Shown one piece after another: positions 35,128-44,361 of a stretch of DNA of 64,000 nucleotides. This DNA is from Mesorhizobium hawassense. Its GTDB lineage: Bacteria; Pseudomonadota; Alphaproteobacteria; Rhizobiales; Rhizobiaceae. Numbering within the stretch: the stretch's first letter is position 1; every line of letters starts with the position of its first letter. The position numbers were made by a program, and so were the translations under genes. The notes beneath the pieces were generated by a model. That model saw nothing but the letters and a program-made list of their open reading frames with translations, did no database searches and was not told where the DNA came from. The DNA is taken from NCBI RefSeq assembly GCF_003289945.1, contig NZ_QMBP01000001.1, positions 868,001 through 932,000 of the forward strand. The letters run 5' to 3'.

Positions 35128-35709
35128 TCAATAATCGTCCTCGTCGACTTCGGCCGGTTCCGGCCGGCGCGCCGGCCGTTCCGACGGGTCACGGCCGACT
35201 TCGCTCTTCAGCGTCATCAGGTCGATGAAATGATCGGCCTGGCGGCGCAGGTCGTCCGAGATCATCGGCGGCTGCGAAGCCATGGTCGAGATGATCGACA
35301 CCTTGCGGCCGCGCCGCTGCAGTGCCTCGACCAGCGTGCGGAAGTCACCGTCGCCGGAGAAGATGACATAGTGGTCGACGACGTCGGCAAGCTCAAGCGC
35401 ATCGACGGTGAGCTCGATATCCATATTGCCCTTGATCTTGCGGCGTCCGGTCGAGTCGGTGAATTCCTTGGCGGGCTTGGTCACCACCTTGAAGCCATTA
35501 TAGTCGAGCCAGTCGATCAGTGGCCGGATCGACGAATATTCCTGATCCTCGACGAGCGCGGTGTAATAATAGGCGCGCAAGAGATAGCCGCGCTTCTGGA
35601 AACTCGACAGAAGCTTGCGGTAGTCGATGTCGAAGCCCAGCGCGCGCGACGTGGCGTAGAGATTGGCGCCGTCGATGAAAAGAGCGATCTTTTCACGGGG
35701 ATCGAACAT
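35128..35709 (-). CDS. NYN-domain (LabA/DUF88) putative ribonuclease
   Basis: 193 residues of a PIN-like NYN fold, expected to cut RNA. The acidic active-site residues are in ALFIDGANLY, KGNMDIELTVDALELA and VIFSGDGDFRTLVEAL; SIISTMASQPPMISDDLRRQAD follows. The tail from about 172 is Pro/Arg/acidic and disordered. The ATG at 35709 is clear. Upstream of udgB in the same orientation. It sits next to rpoZ-rel, as in many Rhizobiales. Substrate unknown. Confidence 0.88.
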   Translation of the reverse strand: MFDPREKIALFIDGANLYATSRALGFDIDYRKLLSSFQKRGYLLRAYYYTALVEDQEYSSIRPLIDWLDYNGFKVVTKPAKEFTDSTGRRKIKGNMDIELTVDALELADVVDHYVIFSGDGDFRTLVEALQRRGRKVSIISTMASQPPMISDDLRRQADHFIDLMTLKSEVGRDPSERPARRPEPAEVDEDDY

Positions 35710-36012
35710 CGAAAAACATTCCTTTCGAAAATTTCTGTCGTCTAAAAGCGTCTGACGAATAGGTCCGACAAATGGTCCTTGCTGCCGTCACATCCGAGAT
35801 AACGCGCAATTTGTGGATATCCAAGGGCACGGCCCGCATTGCAAGCAATTGTGATCGCGACTATGTGAGCAGTCTGATGGCGTGGCGCGATGATGAGCCG
35901 GGCAACGGCCCACAAAGCTGACGCCGCCGCCATAAAGCTTGTATTTCGGCCGCGCCCGCGTTATGGAGCGCGCCAGCTTTCCATCAAATCCATCGCATGA
36001 AAGGGGCAGTCC
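35710..36012. other. Divergent promoter region between the NYN gene and rpoZ
   Basis: 303 bases without a credible gene. A possible rpoZ promoter is TTGTAT around 35939 with TTATGG 16 bases later. GAAAGGGGC just before 36013 supplies the rpoZ ribosome site. Confidence 0.4.
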
Positions 36013-36414
36013 ATGGCCCGCGTAACCGTTGAAGATTGCATCGACAAGGTCGACAACCGATTTGAACTCGTGCTGCTCGCTGGCCACCGCGCCCGCCAGA
36101 TCAGCCAGGGCGCGCAGATCACCGTCCCGCGCGACAATGACAAGAACCCGGTCATCGCGCTGCGCGAGATCGCCGACGAGACGCTGTCTCCCGACGACCT
36201 CAAGGAAGATCTGATCCACTCGCTGCAGAAGCATGTCGAGGTCGACGAGCCGGAAGCCGAGGGCGAGGCGATCGCCGATCAGACCGGCGCGACCGCCGTT
36301 GCCGCCGACACCGACGACGCCGAGGAGAACGTCACTTTCGACCGCATGAGCGAGGAAGATCTGCTCGCCGGCATCGAAGGTCTGGTACCGCCGGAAAAGA
36401 GCGACGATTACTAA
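36013..36414 (+). CDS. rpoZ: RNA polymerase omega subunit
   Basis: Assembly and stability subunit of RNA polymerase that also forms part of a ppGpp-binding site in Gram-negatives. 133 residues: the conserved core is [51 protein letters not shown]; the C-terminal half is an acidic extension (about 75-133) as in other Rhizobiales. It lies just upstream of rel, the classic rpoZ-spoT order, but separated by a 145-base palindrome and about 120 further bases. Confidence 0.96.
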   Translation: MARVTVEDCIDKVDNRFELVLLAGHRARQISQGAQITVPRDNDKNPVIALREIADETLSPDDLKEDLIHSLQKHVEVDEPEAEGEAIADQTGATAVAADTDDAEENVTFDRMSEEDLLAGIEGLVPPEKSDDY

Positions 36415-36557
36415 GAGCTTTTGATAATTCTACGCAGCCGGTCGCCTGGCGCGGTTTTCTGCGCTTCCGGTGCTCACGGACCTGAACGTCCGCTCCGCTC
36501 CGGTTCTCGAAAACCACACCATACGACTCGGCTGAGCGAATTCTAAAAAGCTCTTAT
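36413..36557. repeat. 145-base long palindrome R4, copy 2
   Basis: Starts at the rpoZ stop. Outer arms AAGAGCTTTT and AAAAGCTCTT and middle arms (AATTCTACGCAGCCGG against CGGCTGAGCGAATT) pair; the centre repeats TGCGCTTCCGGTGCTCAC and GCTCCGCTCCGGTTCTCG of copy 1 around a different GGACCTGAACGTCC loop. Confidence 0.85.
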
Positions 36558-36676
36558 CGGAACTTGCCTGGATCAAGCATCGGGCACTTCCGTCTCGTAA
36601 GTTTCGTGGCTATCTATGGGATGCGTCGCACCTTGGTGCGGCGCATCAATCATTTCAGCACCGCGAGATTCCGCCC

Positions 36677-38908
36677 ATGATGCGTCAGTATGAGCTTGTC
36701 GAGCGCGTCCAGCGCTACAAGCCTGACGTCAACGAGGCGCTGCTCAACAAGGCCTACGTCTATGCCATGCAGAAGCATGGCCACCAGAAGCGCGCCTCGG
36801 GCGATCCCTATTTCTCGCATCCGCTCGAAGTCGCCGCCATCCTCACCGACATGCACATGGACGAGGCGACCATCGCCGTCGCCCTGCTGCATGACACGAT
36901 CGAGGACACGACCGCGACGCGCGCCGAGATCGACGAATTGTTCGGTCCGGAAATGGGCAAGCTGGTCGAGGGCCTGACCAAGCTGAAAAAACTCGATCTC
37001 GTCTCCAAGAAGGCGGAGCAGGCGGAGAACCTGCGCAAGCTTCTGCTCGCGATCTCCGAGGATATTCGCGTCCTTCTGGTCAAGCTCGCCGACCGCCTGC
37101 ACAACATGCGCACGCTCGACCATATGCCCGAGTCCAAGCGCCTGCGCATCGCCGAGGAGACGATGGACATCTACGCGCCTTTGGCCGGGCGCATGGGCAT
37201 GCAAGGCATGCGCGAGGAACTGGAGGAAATCGCCTTCCGCTACATCAATCCGGAGGCCTATCGCGCCGTTACCGCAAGGCTTGCCGAGATTTTCGAGCGC
37301 AACAAGGGCGTCCTGCAGGAGATCGAGACGGCGCTGTCGGGCCTGTTCGAAAAGCATTCCATCAAGGCGAGCGTGAAGAGCCGGCAGAAGAAGCCATGGT
37401 CGGTGTTCCGCAAGATGGAGGCCAAGGCGCTCTCCTTCGAGCAGCTCTCCGACATTTTCGGCTTCCGCGTCGTTGTCGATTCCGTCGACGACTGCTATCG
37501 CGCGCTCGGCGCCATCCACACAACCTGGTCGATGGTGCCCGGCCGGTTCAAGGACTACATCTCGACGCCGAAGCAGAACGACTATCGTTCCATCCACACC
37601 ACCATCGTCGGCCCGTCGCGCCAGCGCGTCGAATTGCAGATCCGCACCAGGGAGATGAACAAGATCGCCGAATACGGCGTCGCCGCGCATTCGATCTACA
37701 AGGACAGCGGCGGTAAGATGAACGGCGCCGGCCACGCGATCTCCAAGGAGACCAACGCCTATGCCTGGCTGCGGCGCACCATCGAGCAGCTGGCCGAAGG
37801 CGACAATCCGGAGGATTTCCTCGAGAACACCAAGCTGGAGCTGTTCCAGGACCAGGTGTTCTGCTTCACGCCCAAGGGCATGCTGATCGCGCTGCCGCGC
37901 GGCGCCACGCCGATCGACTTCGCCTATGCCGTCCACACCGATGTCGGCGACACCTGCGTCGGCGCCAAGGTCAATGGCCGCATCATGCCGCTGATGACGG
38001 AATTGAAGAACGGCGACGAGGTCGAGATCATCCGCTCCAAGGCGCAGGTGCCGCCCGCCGCCTGGGAATCGGTCGTGGTCACCGGCAAGGCGCGCGCCGC
38101 CATCCGCCGCGCCACCAAGAATGCGATCCGCAAGCAATATTCCGGCCTCGGCGCTCGCATCCTCGAACGCGCTTTTGAGCGCGCCGGCAAGACCTTCACC
38201 AAGGAAAGCCTGAAGCCGGTTCTGCACCGGCTGGCGCGCAAGGACATCGAGGACGTGCTGGCTTCGGTCGGTCGCGGCGAGCTGAGCTCGACCGATGTCA
38301 TGAAAGCGGTCTTCCCCGACTACAAGGACGAGCGCGTCACCGTCGCGGCGCCCAAGCAGCGCGAGGAGGGTTGGTCGAAGATCCGCAACGCCGCCGGCAT
38401 GCTGTTCCAGATGCCCGGCACGCGCGCCGCGCGCAAGGACAAGAACCAGCCGCGCGACGGCGCCGTGCCGATCCGTGGCGTGCGCGGTGACCTGCCGGTG
38501 CGCTTTGCGCCGGAAGGCGCCGTGCCCGGCGATCGCATCGTCGGCATCATCCAGCCGGGAACCGGCATCACCATCTATCCGATCCAGTCGCCGGCGCTGC
38601 AGGCCTTCGACGACCAGCCCGAGCGCTGGATCGACGTGCGTTGGGACATCGACGAACGCACCAAGGAGCGGTTTCCGGCGCGCATCTCGGTCACCGCCAT
38701 CAACGCGCCGGGGTCGCTGGCCGACATCGCCCAGGTCGTCGCGTCCAACGACGCCAACATCCACACGCTGTCGATGATACGCACCGCGCCCGATTTCACC
38801 GAGATGCTGATCGACCTCGAGGTCTGGGATCTGAAGCATCTCAACCGGCTGTTGTCGCAGCTCAAGGACAATTCGAGCGTCAGCGATGCGCGGCGTGTGA
38901 ATGGATGA
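36677..38908 (+). CDS. rel: Bifunctional (p)ppGpp synthetase/hydrolase
   Basis: Makes and degrades the stringent-response alarmones; the only long RelA/SpoT homologue visible here. 743 residues: HD hydrolase domain about 30-180 (HPLEVAAILTDM, LLHDTIEDT with His72-Asp73), synthetase domain about 230-350 (FGFRVVVDSVDDCYRALG, GRFKDYISTPKQNDYRSIHT), TGS about 395-455, and a C-terminal ACT domain about 665-740. The RFKD in the synthetase is the R-x-K-D form of bifunctional enzymes, and the HD residues are intact, so both activities are expected. Start ATG at 36677. Also called spoT or relA in related genomes. Confidence 0.96.
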   Translation: MMRQYELVERVQRYKPDVNEALLNKAYVYAMQKHGHQKRASGDPYFSHPLEVAAILTDMHMDEATIAVALLHDTIEDTTATRAEIDELFGPEMGKLVEGLTKLKKLDLVSKKAEQAENLRKLLLAISEDIRVLLVKLADRLHNMRTLDHMPESKRLRIAEETMDIYAPLAGRMGMQGMREELEEIAFRYINPEAYRAVTARLAEIFERNKGVLQEIETALSGLFEKHSIKASVKSRQKKPWSVFRKMEAKALSFEQLSDIFGFRVVVDSVDDCYRALGAIHTTWSMVPGRFKDYISTPKQNDYRSIHTTIVGPSRQRVELQIRTREMNKIAEYGVAAHSIYKDSGGKMNGAGHAISKETNAYAWLRRTIEQLAEGDNPEDFLENTKLELFQDQVFCFTPKGMLIALPRGATPIDFAYAVHTDVGDTCVGAKVNGRIMPLMTELKNGDEVEIIRSKAQVPPAAWESVVVTGKARAAIRRATKNAIRKQYSGLGARILERAFERAGKTFTKESLKPVLHRLARKDIEDVLASVGRGELSSTDVMKAVFPDYKDERVTVAAPKQREEGWSKIRNAAGMLFQMPGTRAARKDKNQPRDGAVPIRGVRGDLPVRFAPEGAVPGDRIVGIIQPGTGITIYPIQSPALQAFDDQPERWIDVRWDIDERTKERFPARISVTAINAPGSLADIAQVVASNDANIHTLSMIRTAPDFTEMLIDLEVWDLKHLNRLLSQLKDNSSVSDARRVNG

Positions 38909-38912
38909 ACGG

Positions 38913-39003
38913 TAGTGAATAGTGAATAGTGAATAGTGAATAGTGAATAGTGAATAGTGAATAGAAGGTTGCTCTCACTACCATTCACCATTCACCATTC
39001 ACC
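38913..39003. repeat. Heptamer tandem array facing an inverted variant array
   Basis: Seven perfect copies of TAGTGAA (38913-38961, plus TAG) are followed after a short spacer by three copies of ACCATTC (38980-39000, plus ACC). The second array is the reverse complement of the first with one change per unit (GAATGGT versus GAATAGT), so a long hairpin with regular A-C mismatches can form between rel and pyrE. Confidence 0.9.
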
Positions 39004-39028
39004 ACTCGCCAGGGTACGGAGCGAACAA

Positions 39029-39607
39029 ATGAACACCGACGAAGTGCTGGGCATTTTTCGCGAGGCCGGCGCTGTTCTCGAAGGGCATTTCATCCTGACC
39101 TCCGGCCTGCGCAGCCCGGTCTTCCTGCAGAAGGCGCGCGTCTTCATGCATGCCGACAAGACCGAGCGCCTGTGCAAGGCGCTGGCCGAAAAGATCCGAC
39201 AGGCGGTGCCCGGCAGGATCGACTATGTCGTCGGCCCGGCCATTGGCGGCCTGATCCCGGCCTATGAAACCTCGCGCCATCTCGGCGCGCCGGCGATCTG
39301 GGTCGAGCGGGAAGGGGGCGAGTTCCGGCTGCGCCGCTTCGAGATCGCCGAGGGCTCGCGCGTCGTCATCGTCGAGGACATCGTCACCACCGGCCTGTCG
39401 ATCCGCGAGACGATCGATTGCCTGCGCGAGATCGGCGCCGAGGTGGTGGCGGCCGCCTGCATCATCGACCGCTCGGCCGGAAAGACCGATGTCGGCGTGC
39501 CGCTGATCGCGCTCGCCGAATATGAGGTGCCGGCCTACCCGGCCGACCGCTTGCCGCCCGAACTTGCCGCCATTCCGGCCGTCAAGCCTGGCAGCCGCAA
39601 CATCTGA
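39029..39607 (+). CDS. pyrE: Orotate phosphoribosyltransferase
   Basis: Converts orotate and PRPP to orotidine monophosphate in pyrimidine synthesis. 192 residues. The PRPP motif is [33 protein letters not shown] and [15 protein letters not shown] give the substrate site. The ATG at 39029 is preceded by GGAG nine bases upstream and matches the family N-terminus; the open frame upstream (through the heptamer hairpin) is an artefact of the repeat. Same strand as rel, with the hairpin between, so it may be transcribed separately or attenuated. Confidence 0.95.
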   Translation: MNTDEVLGIFREAGAVLEGHFILTSGLRSPVFLQKARVFMHADKTERLCKALAEKIRQAVPGRIDYVVGPAIGGLIPAYETSRHLGAPAIWVEREGGEFRLRRFEIAEGSRVVIVEDIVTTGLSIRETIDCLREIGAEVVAAACIIDRSAGKTDVGVPLIALAEYEVPAYPADRLPPELAAIPAVKPGSRNI

Positions 39608-39682
39608 TGTCGTGATGTGCAAAAACAAGCACTTGAGCGCGTCGCTTGAATCTCTTCGCCAGCGGCATGTGTCGAGATCGCG

Positions 39683-40063
39683 GTGATAGCAGGCATCGAC
39701 CATTTCGTGCTGACGGTCCGCTCGGTTGAGGCGACCTGCGCCTTCTACGAGCGTGTGCTCGGCATGCGGCGGCTCGGACAACCGAGCCGGCCGACAGCGC
39801 TTCTGTTCGGCTCGCAGAAGATCAACCTGTACGAAGCCGGCCGCACTTTCGAACCGAAGGCGAAGACGCCGACGCCGGGTTCCGGCGATTTCTGCCTCGT
39901 GGCGGCGGTACCGCTTGCCGAAGTCCAGGCCAGTCTCGAAGCCAATGGCGTGGCGATCGAAGTCGGTCCCGTCGAGCGCATCGGCGCGCGCGGCGCGATG
40001 ATGTCGGTCTATTTCCGCGATCCCGATGGCAATCTGGTCGAGGTCAGCGAATACCTGAAGTAG
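39683..40063 (+). CDS. VOC-family (glyoxalase/bleomycin-resistance fold) protein
   Basis: 126 residues forming one vicinal-oxygen-chelate domain: IDHFVLTVRSVEATCAFYER supplies the first metal-binding His, KINLYEAG the second region, and YFRDPDGNLVEVSEYLK the terminal Glu. Members include glyoxalase-like isomerases and antibiotic-binding proteins; this small stand-alone form is often a lyase or resistance protein of unknown substrate. The start is a GTG at 39683. It follows pyrE by 75 bases. Confidence 0.85.
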   Translation: MIAGIDHFVLTVRSVEATCAFYERVLGMRRLGQPSRPTALLFGSQKINLYEAGRTFEPKAKTPTPGSGDFCLVAAVPLAEVQASLEANGVAIEVGPVERIGARGAMMSVYFRDPDGNLVEVSEYLK

Positions 40064-40075
40064 CCCTCGACAGGC

Positions 40076-40591
40076 TTATCTGAGATCGAGCCGCATCGCG
40101 CAGCGCTGATCCGCAGGCATGCCGTGCTCGGCCTCGTTGCTGAGCAGGTTTGCGAGCCGTTCTCCGATCTCTGCGCCTTCGAGCACGCGAAATCCGAACT
40201 TGCGATAGAAAGGCGCGTTCCAGGCGACGTAGCGAAAAGTGGTCAAGGTCACCGCGGCCAGGCCGCGCTGCCTGCCGCCCTCGATCGTTTGTTCAAGCAA
40301 AGCCCGGCCGATGCCGGAGCCCTGCCGGTCGAGGCGCACGTCCAGTTCCCAGATGTGTAGTGCATCGCCCTCTATCCCGGCGCTCAGGAAGCCGACCGGC
40401 TGGTCATGGTCGTCTGCGGCAACCCAGCACGCGCCTTGCGTGATCAGCGCGCGATGCCGCTCCGCGCTGATATTCTCTCCATCGGCGAGCCACGCCAGTT
40501 CCGGGATGGCGCGGAACGCCAGTCCGGCGGACTGTTCGATTCGCGGCAGTGCCTCGGCTTCCTCGGCTCGCGCCGGTCGAATGGTGATCAT
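40076..40591 (-). CDS. GNAT-family N-acetyltransferase
   Basis: 171 residues of a GCN5-related acetyltransferase. Acetyl-CoA binding motif A is LDVRLDRQGSGIGRALLEQ (the R/Q-x-x-G-x-G/A pattern), with WELDV strand before and AWNAPFYRKFGFRVLE after, the usual motif B. The acceptor (amine of a metabolite or protein) cannot be told. Start ATG at 40591. It is convergent with the VOC gene, with 12 bases between stops. Confidence 0.88.
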   Translation of the reverse strand: MITIRPARAEEAEALPRIEQSAGLAFRAIPELAWLADGENISAERHRALITQGACWVAADDHDQPVGFLSAGIEGDALHIWELDVRLDRQGSGIGRALLEQTIEGGRQRGLAAVTLTTFRYVAWNAPFYRKFGFRVLEGAEIGERLANLLSNEAEHGMPADQRCAMRLDLR

Positions 40592-40803
40592 CAGCTCCGC
40601 ATCCCGGTTGTTTTCCTCAGTTTCGCCGGAATGACGGTGTTGTTACACCTGCGGCAGACCATCGCGGTGGCGTTTCGTTGTTACGCGGCCTGGCTGTCTC
40701 TATATCAAAGTCTTATTGCCTTTCTGCGCCCTCGGAGCGCAAGATGTGTTGGCGCGACCCGGTGGGCAGGGGCAGCGCGTGTTGGACCGGGAACTGGAAC
40801 AGA

Positions 40804-41391
40804 GTGCTTTTTCGACGCCGAGAGCCTGATGGCCTCATTGAGCGGGTGCGTACTTATCTATGGCCGCGCCGCTCGTTTTCGCGTTCCGTGCAGTATTTCT
40901 CCAAACGCATCCTGCGGCTGAAGGCGACGCCGCATTCGGTCGCCGCCGGCGTCGCCGCGGGCGTCTTTGCCTCATTCTTTCCGCTTGGCTTCCACTTCAT
41001 CGTCGCCGCCGTGCTGTGCTGGATAATCGCCGGCAATCTGGTCGCGGCGGCGCTCGGCGCCGTGTTCTTCGGCAACCCGCTGACCTTCCCGCTGCTGTGG
41101 GGCGCGTCCTGGGAAACCGGCAAGCTCATCCTGCATGAGCGCCTGCCGAAGCACGGGCCGCCTGAGCATCTTGGTGAAATGATGCACAAGCTCTCCTTCG
41201 CCAAGTTGTGGCACCCCGTCCTGGAGCCGATGCTGATCGGCGCGGTGCCGCTCGGTCTGATCTTCGGGCTCCTATTCTACGCCGTCACGCGCTGGGGCAT
41301 GACCGTGTTTCGCGAGCAGCGCAAGAAGCGCATGGCCGAGCGCGCCGAAAAGAAGGCGCGGCAGGGCGGACGGGAAGTGCCGGCGGAATGA
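40804..41391 (+). CDS. DUF2062 membrane protein
   Basis: 195 residues. The DUF2062 signature is clear: [20 protein letters not shown], then [20 protein letters not shown] and [15 protein letters not shown]. Three to four hydrophobic helices and a basic C-terminal tail ([19 protein letters not shown]). The likely start is the GTG at 40804 ([10 protein letters not shown] follows), which matches the typical M-L-F-R-R-R beginning; earlier frame has no family sequence. Its TGA overlaps the acpS ATG (ATGA), so the two are translationally coupled, as I believe is common in Rhizobiales. Biochemical function unknown. Confidence 0.88.
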   Translation: MLFRRREPDGLIERVRTYLWPRRSFSRSVQYFSKRILRLKATPHSVAAGVAAGVFASFFPLGFHFIVAAVLCWIIAGNLVAAALGAVFFGNPLTFPLLWGASWETGKLILHERLPKHGPPEHLGEMMHKLSFAKLWHPVLEPMLIGAVPLGLIFGLLFYAVTRWGMTVFREQRKKRMAERAEKKARQGGREVPAE

Positions 41392-41801
41392 TCATCGGCA
41401 TCGGCAGCGATCTCATCGACATCAGACGTATAGAGAAATCGCTGGAGCGGCACGGACAGCGCTTCGTCCAGCGTATCTATACCGAGGTCGAGCAGGCCAA
41501 ATCGGAAAAGCGCGCTGCCCGCGCCGCGTCCTATGCCAAGCGCTTCGCCGCCAAGGAAGCCTGCGCCAAGGCGCTGGGCACCGGCATGGCCGAGGGCGTG
41601 TTCTGGCGCGACATGGGCGTGGTCAACCTTCCGAGCGGCGCGCCGACCATGGCGCTGACCGGCGGCGCCGCCGCCAGGCTGGAGAAAATCCTGCCGAAAG
41701 GCCACCGTGCGCTGATCCATCTCACCATCACCGACGATTTTCCGCTTGCTCAAGCCTTTGTGATCATCGAGGCAGTGCCCGCCGAACAAGCGCCACATTG
41801 A
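41388..41801 (+). CDS. acpS: Holo-[acyl-carrier-protein] synthase
   Basis: Transfers 4'-phosphopantetheine from CoA to acyl carrier protein, activating it for fatty-acid synthesis. 137 residues. The magnesium-binding start [20 protein letters not shown] and the catalytic [15 protein letters not shown] are intact. The ATG overlaps the DUF2062 stop. Followed 79 bases later by lepB in the conserved acpS-lepB-rnc-era order. Confidence 0.96.
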   Translation: MIIGIGSDLIDIRRIEKSLERHGQRFVQRIYTEVEQAKSEKRAARAASYAKRFAAKEACAKALGTGMAEGVFWRDMGVVNLPSGAPTMALTGGAAARLEKILPKGHRALIHLTITDDFPLAQAFVIIEAVPAEQAPH

Positions 41802-41880
41802 TTCCATCTGACCACGAGCGGCACGACGTTGCTCAGCGCGCGCCGAGACTCTATACCAACATCGCACAATCGAGGACGAC

Positions 41881-42630
41881 ATGAGCGTGGCTGAAAAATC
41901 GCAGAAGAAATCCGGCGGGCTTGGCGAAACGCTATCCGTCATCATCCAGGCGCTGCTGCTCGCGCTCGTCATCCGCACACTGCTCTTCCAGCCTTTCTCC
42001 ATTCCGTCCGGCTCGATGCGGCCGACGCTGCTCGAAGGCGACTATCTCTTCGTCACCAAGTGGGCCTATGGCTATTCGCGCTATTCGCTGCCGTTCGGGC
42101 CCGACCTGTTCTCGGGCCGTATCTGGGGCTCGGAGCCCAAGCGCGGCGACGTCGTGGTGTTCAAGTTCCCGCCGGATCCATCCATCGACTATATCAAGCG
42201 CGTCGTCGGCCTGCCCGGCGACAAGATCCAAATGAAGAACGGTCAGCTCTTCATCAACGGCGAGGGCGTGCCGCGCGTGAAGACCGGCCAGATCGAAAAT
42301 CCCGATATCACCGAAGTGCCCCAGCCCGTCGACGTCTACCGCGAGACGCTGCCCAACGGCGTCAGCTACGACACGCTCGACCTGTCGCCCGACTCGATCA
42401 CCGACAACACACGTGAATTCGATGTTCCGCCCGGGCACTATTTCATGATGGGCGACAACCGCGACAACTCCTCCGACAGCCGCCTCAGCGTCGGCTACGT
42501 GCCGGCGGAAAATCTTGTCGGCCGCGCCAACATCATCTTCTTCTCGATCGCCGGCAAGGCGAGCCCGCTCGAGGTCTGGAAGTGGCCGTCGCTGATGCGC
42601 GTCGGGCGCCTGTTCAATTTCGTCCACTAA
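41881..42630 (+). CDS. lepB: Signal peptidase I
   Basis: Inner-membrane serine protease that removes signal peptides from exported proteins. 249 residues with a single N-terminal membrane helix (about 15-37). The catalytic Ser45 lies in IPSGSMRPTL and the general base Lys106 in DYIKRVVGLPGD; GHYFMMGDNRDNSSDSR is the conserved box E. Start ATG at 41881. Probably co-transcribed with rnc, which begins five bases after its stop. Confidence 0.97.
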   Translation: MSVAEKSQKKSGGLGETLSVIIQALLLALVIRTLLFQPFSIPSGSMRPTLLEGDYLFVTKWAYGYSRYSLPFGPDLFSGRIWGSEPKRGDVVVFKFPPDPSIDYIKRVVGLPGDKIQMKNGQLFINGEGVPRVKTGQIENPDITEVPQPVDVYRETLPNGVSYDTLDLSPDSITDNTREFDVPPGHYFMMGDNRDNSSDSRLSVGYVPAENLVGRANIIFFSIAGKASPLEVWKWPSLMRVGRLFNFVH

Positions 42631-42634
42631 GGTC

Positions 42635-43351
42635 ATGGCGGCCAGCAAGCGTTTGACCGCCGATGCCCTTGCCGAAGCGCTTGCCCCGCGCACCGGCCAC
42701 GTCTTCGCCGACCGCCAGCGCCTGCAGCGGGCGCTCACCCATGCCAGCGCGCGCTCGAGCCATGCCGGCGTCGACTACGAGCGTTTCGAATTCCTGGGCG
42801 ACCGCGTCCTCGGTCTCATCGTCGCCGACATGCTGCTCGTTGCCTTCCCCGATGCCGCCGAGGGCGAGCTTTCGCTGCGCCTCAACGCGCTGGTCAATGC
42901 CGAGGCGCTGTCGGAAATCGCCGAGGAGATCGGTCTGCCGGAACTGGTCCGCGCCGGCTCCGACGTGCGCAACCTCGAAGGCCGCAAGCGCACCAATCTG
43001 CGCGCCGACGCGCTGGAATCGTTGATTGCCGTGCTCTATCTGGATGGTGGCCTTGAGACTGCCCGCGCGTTCATCCACCGCTACTGGCAGCCGCGCTCGC
43101 AGGCCATAGGTGCTGCCCGCCGCGACGCCAAGACCGAATTGCAGGAATGGGCGCATCAGGCAGCCGCCGGCGCCGCGCCGGCCTACCGCGTCGATGGCCG
43201 CGAGGGGCCGGACCACGATCCGCTGTTCACCGTCAGCGTCAAGGTCGGCGCTTTCGCTCCGGCAACCGGCAGCGGCCGCTCCAAGCGCGAGGCCGAGCAG
43301 GCCGCGGCGGCTACTCTTTTGCTGCGCGAAGGCGTATGGAGCGCGGCATGA
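42635..43351 (+). CDS. rnc: Ribonuclease III
   Basis: Cuts double-stranded RNA in rRNA maturation and sRNA-mediated decay. 238 residues. The signature FEFLGDRVLGLIVADMLL holds the first acidic metal ligands, and ALESLIAVLYLDGG the second set. A double-stranded RNA-binding domain occupies about 165-235 (KTELQEWAHQ, then the PAYRV and SKREAEQAAA elements). Start ATG at 42635; the stop overlaps the era ATG as ATGA. Confidence 0.96.
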   Translation: MAASKRLTADALAEALAPRTGHVFADRQRLQRALTHASARSSHAGVDYERFEFLGDRVLGLIVADMLLVAFPDAAEGELSLRLNALVNAEALSEIAEEIGLPELVRAGSDVRNLEGRKRTNLRADALESLIAVLYLDGGLETARAFIHRYWQPRSQAIGAARRDAKTELQEWAHQAAAGAAPAYRVDGREGPDHDPLFTVSVKVGAFAPATGSGRSKREAEQAAAATLLLREGVWSAA

Positions 43352-44268
43352 CAGAAATTGAAAACCCTGAAGCACCCGCGACGCGCTCCGGTTTCGTCGC
43401 CCTGATCGGCGCGCCCAATGCCGGCAAGTCGACGCTGGTCAACCAACTGGTCGGCGCCAAGGTGTCGATCGTCACCCACAAGGTGCAGACCACCCGCGCC
43501 ATCGTGCGCGGCATCGCCACGCATGACAGCGCGCAGATCGTCTTCGTCGACACGCCCGGCATCTTCAAGCCGAAGCGGCGGCTGGACACCGCGATGGTGA
43601 CCACTGCCTGGGGCGGCGCCAAGGATGCCGATGTCGTCGTGCTTTTGATCGACGCCGAGCGTGGCATCAGGGGCGATGCCGATGCCATCCTCGACCGGCT
43701 GAAGGACGTCCGCCAGCCGATGCTGCTCGTCCTCAACAAGGTCGATCGCGTCAAGCCGGAAACGCTTTTGGCGCTGGCCGCGGCCGCGAACGAACGCGTG
43801 CCGTTCAAGCGCACCTTCATGGTGTCGGCGCTGACCGGTTCCGGCTGCAAGGACCTGCTCGACTATCTCGCCGAGGCGTTGCCCGCCGGCCCCTGGTACT
43901 ATCCGGAGGACCAGATCTCGGACCTGCCGATGCGCCAGCTCGCTGCCGAGATCACCCGCGAAAAGCTTTATCTGCGGCTGCATCAGGAGCTTCCCTATTC
44001 CTCGCATATCGAAACCGAGAAATGGGAAGAGAAGAAGGACGGCTCGGTGCGCATCGAGCAGGTCATCTATGTCGAACGCGACAGCCAGAAGAAGATCGTG
44101 CTCGGCCACAAGGGCGAGACGATCCGCGCCATCGGCCAGGCCGCGCGCACCGAGATCGCCGAGATACTCGAGCAGAAGGTGCACCTCTTCCTGTTCGTCA
44201 AGGTGCGCGAGAATTGGGGCGACGACCCCGAGCGCTATCGCGAGATGGGGCTGGAGTTTCCCCATTGA
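43348..44268 (+). CDS. era: GTPase Era
   Basis: Ras-like GTPase that binds 16S rRNA and aids 30S maturation. 306 residues: G1 GAPNAGKST, G3 DTPGI, G4 NKVD, and a C-terminal KH RNA-binding domain (about 215-295, with VLGHKGETIRAIGQAARTEI). The ATG at 43348 overlaps rnc by four bases, indicating coupled translation. In many Rhizobiales recO follows directly; here an R2 repeat, an APH-like gene and a CPBP gene intervene. Confidence 0.97.
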   Translation: MTEIENPEAPATRSGFVALIGAPNAGKSTLVNQLVGAKVSIVTHKVQTTRAIVRGIATHDSAQIVFVDTPGIFKPKRRLDTAMVTTAWGGAKDADVVVLLIDAERGIRGDADAILDRLKDVRQPMLLVLNKVDRVKPETLLALAAAANERVPFKRTFMVSALTGSGCKDLLDYLAEALPAGPWYYPEDQISDLPMRQLAAEITREKLYLRLHQELPYSSHIETEKWEEKKDGSVRIEQVIYVERDSQKKIVLGHKGETIRAIGQAARTEIAEILEQKVHLFLFVKVRENWGDDPERYREMGLEFPH

Positions 44269-44269
44269 T

Positions 44270-44330
44270 GCATGTCGCCCAAAAAATGTGAAGCGGTTTT
44301 GGGATGACGACATGCAAATTGATGCTTGTC
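44270..44330 (+). repeat. R2 repeat, diverged single copy
   Basis: Starts right after the era stop: GATGCATGTCGCCCAAAA, AGCGGTTTTGGGATGACGAC, ATGC. It keeps the TGCATGTCG/CGACATGC ends and the CCCAAAA/TTTTGGG stem of the tandem pair at 30307-30426. Confidence 0.75.
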
Positions 44331-44361
44331 GCGTAGAAGATCCCGGCAACGGGTCCGCGGC

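Noticed and set aside
36650-38839. 729-codon antisense frame over rel
   Set aside because: Shadow of the rel coding strand; composition is Arg/Asp/Leu-rich with no recognisable motif.
38575-38991. Minus-strand frame ending in repeated F-T-I-H-Y-S-L
   Set aside because: It is the translation of the heptamer array and antisense rel sequence, not a gene.
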